Source: Gemmatimonadales bacterium (GTDB lineage: Bacteria > Gemmatimonadota > Gemmatimonadetes > Gemmatimonadales > GWC2-71-9). From it: a stretch of 10,567 bases of DNA. Of the stretch, positions 5,435 through 10,567 are shown piece by piece. The stretch's first letter is position 1; the number at the start of each line of letters is the position of its first letter. The stretch spans positions 1 through 10,567 of the forward strand of contig JACCRH010000078.1 of assembly GCA_013813675.1 (NCBI GenBank), in the 5' to 3' direction. The position numbers and the translations under genes are program-made. The notes under the pieces were generated by a model. It was not told the DNA's origin and made no database searches. It saw only the letters and a list, made by a program, of their open reading frames with translations.

Positions 5435-5992
5435 ATGCCGACAATTCGAAGTCTCCTGCCGCTCCTCGCGCTGTCGGCCGCCGCCGCGTGCGGCAGCGAC
5501 GACAACCTGCCCGACCCGACTGAGGAAAACGTGGTGGATACGGTGACCGTGGGATCGCTCACCGATACGCCGATCACGACCGCCAGCGGATTCTCGGTGA
5601 GCCTCGGTCCGATCCGCACCGATCTGAGTCCCGACTTCGACTTCGCCTACGACATTCAGGGCGACCCGGTCAGCGGCACCAGGGTGCTCCTGCCCCGCGC
5701 CGCGCTGGGCATCTTGTCCAGCAACGCCGCGGAGCCCGGTGTCCTGCTCCGAAGCGAGGCCTTCGATGACATCGAAGCGGCCCCCAGCAACGGTTACGTC
5801 ACCGAGGACGCCGTCCCCGTCGCGCTGGGCGAGCGGTACGTGGTCCGGTCCCGGGTGGTATGCGGCATCGGGGTTCCGCTCTATGCCAAGGTCGAGATCA
5901 TCGGCTTCGACGACAACTCCCTCACCCTGAAGGTCCTGGCAAACACCAACTGCGGCTACCGCGGCCTCGAGCCCGGCTTCCCCGACCGCTGA
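5435..5992 (+). CDS. Probable lipoprotein of unknown function
   Basis: A 185-residue protein with a short signal sequence, MPTIRSLLPLLALSAAAAC, followed by GSDD. Cys19 sits in an AAAC context, a permissive lipobox (Ala instead of Leu at -3), so lipidation is likely but not certain. Asp at +4 does not settle the final membrane. The mature part starts with an acidic linker (DNLPDPTEENVVDTVTVG), then mixed beta segments, with two further cysteines (in RSRVVCGIGV and NTNCGYRG) that could form a disulfide. No enzyme motif or named family is recognised. It is the first gene of the plus-strand operon, 7 nt before serS, and takes its start from a promoter placed almost at the ATG. It may be a lineage-specific envelope protein. 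Confidence 0.75.
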   Translation: MPTIRSLLPLLALSAAAACGSDDNLPDPTEENVVDTVTVGSLTDTPITTASGFSVSLGPIRTDLSPDFDFAYDIQGDPVSGTRVLLPRAALGILSSNAAEPGVLLRSEAFDDIEAAPSNGYVTEDAVPVALGERYVVRSRVVCGIGVPLYAKVEIIGFDDNSLTLKVLANTNCGYRGLEPGFPDR

Positions 5993-5999
5993 CCTTTAC

Positions 6000-7283
6000 A
6001 TGATCGACCTCAAGCGCCTGCGCCACGATCCCGAGGGCAGTCGCGCCAGCCTGCTCCGCCGTCGCGACCCGGCGCTGGCCGCGGCGGTGGACGCGCTGCT
6101 CGCGCTCGACCGCGAGCGGCGGGAGATCCTGGTGCAGGTCGAGGGCCTCAAGGCTGACCGCAATGCCGCGAGCGAGGAGGTCGCGCGCCTGAAGCGCGAG
6201 AAGCAGCCGGCGGACGATCTGATGGCGCGGCTGCGGCAGTCGGGAGACGAGGTCAAGACGCTCGACGGTCGCTTACGCGACGTCGAATCCGAGCTGGAAC
6301 GGCGCGCGCTGACCCTGCCCAACTTTCCCGCGGACAGCACTCCCGACGGCGATGCCAGCGCCAACCGCCTGGTGCGAAGCTGGGGCGAGCCCCCCACCTT
6401 CGACTTCGAGCCGAGGCCGCACTGGGAGCTCGCCGCGGCGCTGGGCATCCTCGATCTGCCGGCGGGCGCCAAGCTCGCCGGCTCCGGGTTTCCGGTGTAC
6501 CGCGGCGTCGGCGCTCGGCTGGTCCGCGCCCTCGCCGGGTTCATGTTGGATCTCCACACTGCTGATCACGGCTACCTGGAGATTGCCCCGCCCTACCTGG
6601 TCAACCGGGCGACGCTTACCGGAACGGGGCAGCTCCCTAAGTTCGAGGAGGATCTCTACGGCGTCGCGGCCGACGATCTCTTCCTCATCCCCACCGCCGA
6701 GGTGCCGGTCACCAACCTGCACCGGGACGAGATCCTCGAGGCGGCCGACCTCCCCCGGGGATACGTGGCCCATACCCCCTGCTTCCGCCGCGAGGCGGGG
6801 GCGCACGGGAAGGACACGCGCGGGCTCATCCGAGTCCACCAGTTCGACAAGGTCGAGCTGGTGCGCTTCGTCCGGCCCGAGGAGTCGGACGCCGAGCACG
6901 AGCGGATGACCGGCCACGCGGAAGCCGTGCTCCAGCGACTGGAGATCCCCTACCGGGTGGTGGAGCTCGCCGCCGGCGACACCGGGTTCGGGAGCGCCCG
7001 CACCTTCGACCTCGAAGCGTGGGCGGCCGGGGTGAAGACTTGGCTCGAGGTGTCCAGCTCCAGCACGTTCACCGATTTTCAGGCCCGGCGCGCCAATATC
7101 CGGTTCCGCCCGGAGCCCCGCGCCAAGCCAGAGTTCGTTCACACCCTCAACGCCTCGGGCGTCGCCTTTCCCCGTACCATCATCGCCCTGCTCGAAAACA
7201 ACCAGGCGGCCGACGGGTCGGTGCGGGTACCGAAGGCGCTGGTACCGTATCTCGGTGTCGACCGCCTGGCTCCGACCGCATAG
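6000..7283 (+). CDS. serS: Seryl-tRNA synthetase
   Basis: A class II aminoacyl-tRNA synthetase that charges tRNA-Ser (and tRNA-Sec where present) with serine in the cytoplasm. The 427-residue length is normal for bacterial SerRS. Residues 1 to about 105 form the long antiparallel coiled-coil arm that grips the tRNA variable arm (MIDLKRLRHDPE at the start, then Arg/Glu/Leu-rich helices). The catalytic core follows: motif 1 region FMLDLHTADHGYLEIAPPYL, the serine-pocket segment IPTAEVPVTNLHRDEIL, motif 2 CFRREAGAHGKDTRGLIR, the EVSSSSTFTDFQARR segment and motif 3 LNASGVAFPRTIIALLENNQ. The AFPR variant in motif 3 resembles the ATPR of Thermus. The ATG at 6000 is 7 nt after the lipoprotein stop and lacks an obvious Shine-Dalgarno, so coupling is likely. 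The 3' end overlaps the histidine kinase gene by 29 nt. Confidence 0.98.
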   Translation: MIDLKRLRHDPEGSRASLLRRRDPALAAAVDALLALDRERREILVQVEGLKADRNAASEEVARLKREKQPADDLMARLRQSGDEVKTLDGRLRDVESELERRALTLPNFPADSTPDGDASANRLVRSWGEPPTFDFEPRPHWELAAALGILDLPAGAKLAGSGFPVYRGVGARLVRALAGFMLDLHTADHGYLEIAPPYLVNRATLTGTGQLPKFEEDLYGVAADDLFLIPTAEVPVTNLHRDEILEAADLPRGYVAHTPCFRREAGAHGKDTRGLIRVHQFDKVELVRFVRPEESDAEHERMTGHAEAVLQRLEIPYRVVELAAGDTGFGSARTFDLEAWAAGVKTWLEVSSSSTFTDFQARRANIRFRPEPRAKPEFVHTLNASGVAFPRTIIALLENNQAADGSVRVPKALVPYLGVDRLAPTA

Positions 7284-8436
7284 AGAGCGGCTTCAGCGGC
7301 TCGCGCCGAGCGTCGCGGTGATGCTGGTGGCCGTGCTCACCGGCCTCAGCTTGGGCACCGGCCTTCTCATCATCCGGCACTTCAAGGCCGACGCGACCGC
7401 CACCAGCCGGCTGTACTCCGGGGTGTTCGGTGGTCTCAACGATCCCGACCCCGGGTCGGAGGCCGAGGCGCTGCTGCGGCTGGGCGAGCAGGTGCGGGCG
7501 CTCGGGCTCCCGCTCATTATCACCGACGGCACCGGCCGGGTCACGGCGGCGGCGAATCTGCCGTTCGAGTCGGCGCTCGACGATCCCCGGGTTCTGGCTT
7601 ACGCCGCGCGCCTCGACCGGCATAACCCGCCGATCGTGGACGCCATCGGGACGGTACACTACGGGCCGCTGCCGGCGCAGCGCAACCTCACCGCGCTGGC
7701 CGTGCTTCAGGCGCTCACCATCGCGGTCATGGTGGCGGTGGCCGTTTTCGCCTACCGCAGCGCAATGGCGGCTCAGCGCGACCGGCTGTGGGTGGCCATG
7801 GCGCGGGAAGCCGCCCACCAGATGGGCACCCCGCTCACCAGCCTGCAGGGCTGGATCGAGCGGGTGCGCTCGCGGCCCACTCCGCCGGCGGATCTCGCCG
7901 ATCATCTCGCGGCCGACGCGGAGCGGCTCGACCGGGTGGCCCAGCGCTTCGAGCGCATCGGCAATCCCGCCAAGCGCGAGCCGATCGCGCTTGGCGCGCT
8001 CGCCGACCGGGTCGGCGGCTACTTCCGGCCCCGGCTGCCCTGGCGCGCCAACCCCATCGAGCTCCGGCTCGAGGCCCCGGGCGTGGGACCGACCGTGGTG
8101 GGTGATCCGGTGTTGTTGGAGTGGGCGCTGGAGTCGCTGGTAAAGAACGCGATCGACGCGCTGCAGGGACGTAGCGGCACGATTATCCTGCGGGTCGGAG
8201 CCGAAGAGGGAATGGGAACGGTGCGGGTGGTGGACGACGGACCTGGCGTTCCCAAGGAGATCCGACGCACGCTCTTCGAGCCCGGAATCACTACCAAGCG
8301 CGGCGGCTGGGGCATCGGCCTGGCGCTCTCCCGCCGGGTGGTGGAAGACGCCCACAGCGGCGCGCTGCTGCTCGAGCCCTCCGACAAGGGAGCCTGTTTC
8401 CTGATGCGCATTCCCCTGGCCGATCGGGTCGGATGA
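7255..8436 (+). CDS. Membrane sensor histidine kinase without adjacent response regulator
   Basis: The 393-residue product has two membrane segments, about 18-41 (PSVAVMLVAVLTGLSLGTGL) and about 145-167 (LTALAVLQALTIAVMVAVAV). They flank an extracytoplasmic region of about 100 residues that contains LPLIITDGTGRVTAAANLPF (85-104), a PAS/Cache-like pattern. The cytoplasmic kinase core is complete: H-box EAAHQMGTPLTSL (phospho-acceptor His188), N-box LVKNAIDAL (Asn298), G1 VVDDGPGVP (325-333), F-box LFEPGITTK (340-348) and G2 GGWGIGLAL (350-358). The HQMGTPLTS type H-box is common in Bacteroidetes and Gemmatimonadota kinases. I chose GTG 7255, inside the end of serS, because it places a basic stretch (RPHRERLQRL) before the first membrane segment; the next Met (7321) would cut into that segment. 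No Shine-Dalgarno is clear. The stop overlaps the helicase start as ATGA. The signal sensed and the partner regulator are unknown. Confidence 0.93.
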   Translation: MSTAWLRPHRERLQRLAPSVAVMLVAVLTGLSLGTGLLIIRHFKADATATSRLYSGVFGGLNDPDPGSEAEALLRLGEQVRALGLPLIITDGTGRVTAAANLPFESALDDPRVLAYAARLDRHNPPIVDAIGTVHYGPLPAQRNLTALAVLQALTIAVMVAVAVFAYRSAMAAQRDRLWVAMAREAAHQMGTPLTSLQGWIERVRSRPTPPADLADHLAADAERLDRVAQRFERIGNPAKREPIALGALADRVGGYFRPRLPWRANPIELRLEAPGVGPTVVGDPVLLEWALESLVKNAIDALQGRSGTIILRVGAEEGMGTVRVVDDGPGVPKEIRRTLFEPGITTKRGGWGIGLALSRRVVEDAHSGALLLEPSDKGACFLMRIPLADRVG

Positions 8437-10567
8437 TCGACTCCTCGCCGGCCGAGCTGCCGCACGCCCTCAATCCGGCTCAGCAGGAGGCCGTCGAGCA
8501 CGTGCACGGCCCACTGCTGGTACTCGCCGGCGCGGGCTCGGGGAAGACCCGGGTGCTCACCACCCGGATCGCGGCCCTGATCGAGCGGCACGGAGTTCCA
8601 CCCGAGCGGATCTTCGCCGTCACCTTCACCAACAAGGCCGCCGGCGAGATGAAGCAGCGGATCGGGCGGCTGCTCGGCCGGGATCCGTCGGGGCTGTGGA
8701 TCGGAACCTTTCACTCGCTCTCCGCCCGGCTGCTGCGGCGCGAGGCCGACCTGCTGGGGTTCACCCGCCAGTTCACCATCTACGATGAAGACGACAGGCT
8801 GAGCCTGATCAAGCGGCTGATGGAGCAGCGGGGCCACTCCACGAAGATGTTTCCGCCCCGCGCGGTGCAGTCGCTGATCTCGGCGGCGAAAAACCGGATG
8901 GTGCCGCCGTCCGAGCTGGCCGCGGGCTCACCGTTCGACCGGCTCGCCGCGGTGGCCGCCGAGGTATTCGCGGCCCTGGGCCCCGCCCTCCAGGCGGCGA
9001 ACGCGATGGATTTCGACGACCTCCTGCTGCATCCGCTCCGGCTCTTCCGGGAGCATCCCGACCGGCTTCGGCTCTATCAGGATCGCTTCCGCTTCGTCCT
9101 GGTGGACGAGTTCCAGGACACCAACCGGGCCCAGTACCAGTTGATCCGGCTGCTGGGCGCGCATGGTAACGTGTGCGCCGTCGGCGACGACGATCAGTCG
9201 ATCTACGGATGGCGCGGCGCCGACGTCCGCAACATGCAGGACTTCCTCACCGATTTTCCCGGCGCCAAGCTGGTGCGCCTGGAGGAGAACTACCGCTCGA
9301 CCCAGATCGTGCTCGACGCCGCGAACGGCGTCATCGCCGAGAACGCCGACCGGATCGGCAAGACCCTCACCACTCGCCGCCGCGGCGGTGAGATGGTCAC
9401 TCTGCTCGCGGCGGCCGACGAGCGCGACGAGGCCGAGTGGGTGGTGCGGGAACTGGAGCGCCGGAGCGGGGCCGGCGAGTGGCGCTACGCGGAGATGGCG
9501 GTGCTTTACCGCACCAACGCCCAGAGCCGGGCGCTGGAAGAGGCCTTCCGCCGCGCGGGCCTGCCCTACCGCCTGATCGGCGCGATCAGCTTCTACGAGC
9601 GGCGTGAGGTGAAGGATCTGCTCGCCTACCTCCGGCTGGTGGCCAACCCCTCGGATGACGAGGCGTTCCTTCGCGCGGTCGGCGTACCCCGGCGGGGACT
9701 GGGCGACACCAGCCTGTCGATCCTGGGTCGGACGGCGCTGCAGTGGAGCAAGCCTCTGCTCGCCACCGCCGGGGCGGCGGATCGGATCCCCGATCTCCGC
9801 CCCAACGTGCGGGAGGCGTTCAGGTCGTTCGCCCGATTCATCGAAGGCCTGGTGGAACAGGCCGGCCGGCTGGCGCCCGCCGAGGTGCTCGAGCACGTCA
9901 TCCGGGCCATCGACTATGAGGCGGTGCTCCACGCGGAGGGCCCCGAGGGCGCCGACCGCTGGGAGAACGTCCGGGAATTGGTGGCCAGCGCGGCCGATTG
10001 GTCCGAAGAGGTGAGCGACGATCCCGAGTCGGGCACTCCGCTGGAGCGGTTCCTCGCGGAGGCCGCGCTGCTCTCCTCCGCGGAGACCGTCATCGGCAAC
10101 GAAGATGGGGTCACCCTCATGACCCTGCACACCGCGAAGGGGCTGGAGTGGCCGGTCGTGGTGCTCACCGGGCTGGAGCACGGACTCTTCCCGCTGGCCC
10201 GCGCCGAGGAGCAGCCCGCCGGCCTCGAGGAGGAGCGCCGGCTCTGCTACGTGGGCCTGACGCGCGCCAAGGACAAACTGTACCTCACCTGGGCCCGCGC
10301 CCGCCGTCGCGGAGGCGAGCTCCGGCCGGGCATCCCGTCGCGGTTTCTCAAGGCGCTGCCGCCCGGCATCCTGGAGGAACGTCGCACCACCTCGCTGTGG
10401 GCCCCCGACTGGTCCGCCGGACAGGCGGGCAGGCGGGGCCAGGGGCAGGGTGGCTGGCGCGGCTCCAGTGCGCCGTCGTACACCAATACCGCGCCCGCCC
10501 GCCCGGCCGAAACCGCGGCGGAAGAATCCCAGGATGCGCCCCGCTACGTCAAAGGCGAGCGCGTGCG
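8433..10567 (+). CDS. pcrA: ATP-dependent DNA helicase PcrA/UvrD (3' truncated by window end)
   Basis: A superfamily 1A 3'-5' helicase that unwinds DNA during nucleotide excision and mismatch repair and strips proteins from replication forks. The frame is open for 711 codons to the last base, with all helicase motifs in order: Q-motif LNPAQQEAV (13-21), Walker A AGAGSGKT (32-39), Ia TFTNKAAGEM (64-73), II VDEFQDTN (224-231), III GDDDQSIYGWRGA (251-263), IV ENYRS (285-289), V TLMTLHTAKGLEW (561-573) and VI EERRLCYVGLTRAKDKL (600-616). After a Gly/Gln/Ala-rich linker the visible part ends in RYVKGERV (704-711), the usual entry to the C-terminal Tudor-like domain of PcrA that contacts RNA polymerase. 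Only a few dozen residues should be missing. ATG 8433 overlaps the kinase stop (ATGA). PcrA and UvrD are orthologous and the name choice is conventional. Confidence 0.97.
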   Translation, partial: MIDSSPAELPHALNPAQQEAVEHVHGPLLVLAGAGSGKTRVLTTRIAALIERHGVPPERIFAVTFTNKAAGEMKQRIGRLLGRDPSGLWIGTFHSLSARLLRREADLLGFTRQFTIYDEDDRLSLIKRLMEQRGHSTKMFPPRAVQSLISAAKNRMVPPSELAAGSPFDRLAAVAAEVFAALGPALQAANAMDFDDLLLHPLRLFREHPDRLRLYQDRFRFVLVDEFQDTNRAQYQLIRLLGAHGNVCAVGDDDQSIYGWRGADVRNMQDFLTDFPGAKLVRLEENYRSTQIVLDAANGVIAENADRIGKTLTTRRRGGEMVTLLAAADERDEAEWVVRELERRSGAGEWRYAEMAVLYRTNAQSRALEEAFRRAGLPYRLIGAISFYERREVKDLLAYLRLVANPSDDEAFLRAVGVPRRGLGDTSLSILGRTALQWSKPLLATAGAADRIPDLRPNVREAFRSFARFIEGLVEQAGRLAPAEVLEHVIRAIDYEAVLHAEGPEGADRWENVRELVASAADWSEEVSDDPESGTPLERFLAEAALLSSAETVIGNEDGVTLMTLHTAKGLEWPVVVLTGLEHGLFPLARAEEQPAGLEEERRLCYVGLTRAKDKLYLTWARARRRGGELRPGIPSRFLKALPPGILEERRTTSLWAPDWSAGQAGRRGQGQGGWRGSSAPSYTNTAPARPAETAAEESQDAPRYVKGERV

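Noticed and set aside
6000..7283. Unusual motif 3 (AFPR instead of AVGR) in SerRS as a sign of altered function
   Set aside because: Thermus SerRS has a comparable ATPR at this place and the key Arg is kept, so this is ordinary family variation.
6273..10181. Long minus-strand open frames opposite serS, the kinase and pcrA
   Set aside because: They are antisense shadows of three strongly recognised plus-strand genes, with low-complexity composition and no motifs.
1..10567. A defence, phage, secondary-metabolite or mobile gene module
   Set aside because: Apart from small exported proteins of unknown function, the recognised genes are housekeeping, envelope or signalling types. I saw no integrase, transposase, toxin-antitoxin pair, reverse transcriptase or nuclease-ATPase defence pair.

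Overview
The window is GC-rich chromosomal DNA, dense with genes. The codon use, the protein wording (a Thermus-like SerRS motif 3, a GlmU-family protein of the Bacteroidetes type, a histidine kinase with an AHQMGTPLTSL H-box) and a dispersed 'HPERSEGAE' palindromic repeat suggest a Gemmatimonadota-like or related environmental Gram-negative bacterium. The taxon is an inference from style; no marker fixes it. A Gram-negative envelope is supported by an apparent outer-membrane beta-barrel fragment, exported proteins and a probable lipoprotein.

Layout. (1) Positions 1-1834, plus strand: the 3' end of a beta-barrel-like protein; a 229-bp gap carrying a long, near-perfect palindrome; a small exported protein of unknown function; and an exported tandem-rhodanese protein. 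(2) Positions 1835-1950: a convergent intergenic gap filled by a degenerate 7-bp repeat array (consensus near TGTGYCA), whose last units are inverted so that they form a hairpin. (3) Positions 5315 down to 1951, minus strand: a tightly packed operon of a Roadblock/LC7 protein, a mannose-1-phosphate guanylyltransferase, a GlmU-family left-handed beta-helix protein and a YycJ/WalJ-type metallo-beta-lactamase-fold hydrolase. The last two junctions are 4-bp stop/start overlaps (GTGA, ATGA). (4) Positions 5316-5434: a short divergent promoter region with a readable sigma-70-type promoter on each strand. (5) Positions 5435-10567, plus strand: a probable lipoprotein, seryl-tRNA synthetase, an orphan sensor histidine kinase and a PcrA/UvrD helicase cut by the window end, with junctions of 7 nt, a 29-nt overlap and a 4-nt overlap.

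How the genes fit together. The minus-strand operon joins two nucleotide-sugar enzymes (probable GDP-mannose and UDP-GlcNAc-type functions, useful for envelope polysaccharide or glycoprotein) with a small Roadblock protein and a nuclease-like hydrolase. The plus-strand operon joins translation (SerRS), sensing (histidine kinase) and DNA repair (PcrA). Both look like housekeeping clusters. I saw no phage, transposase, CRISPR, toxin-antitoxin or defence module. The most unusual signals are non-coding: the palindromic element, the heptamer array, and the back-to-back promoters, one of which appears to give a leaderless or nearly leaderless mRNA.
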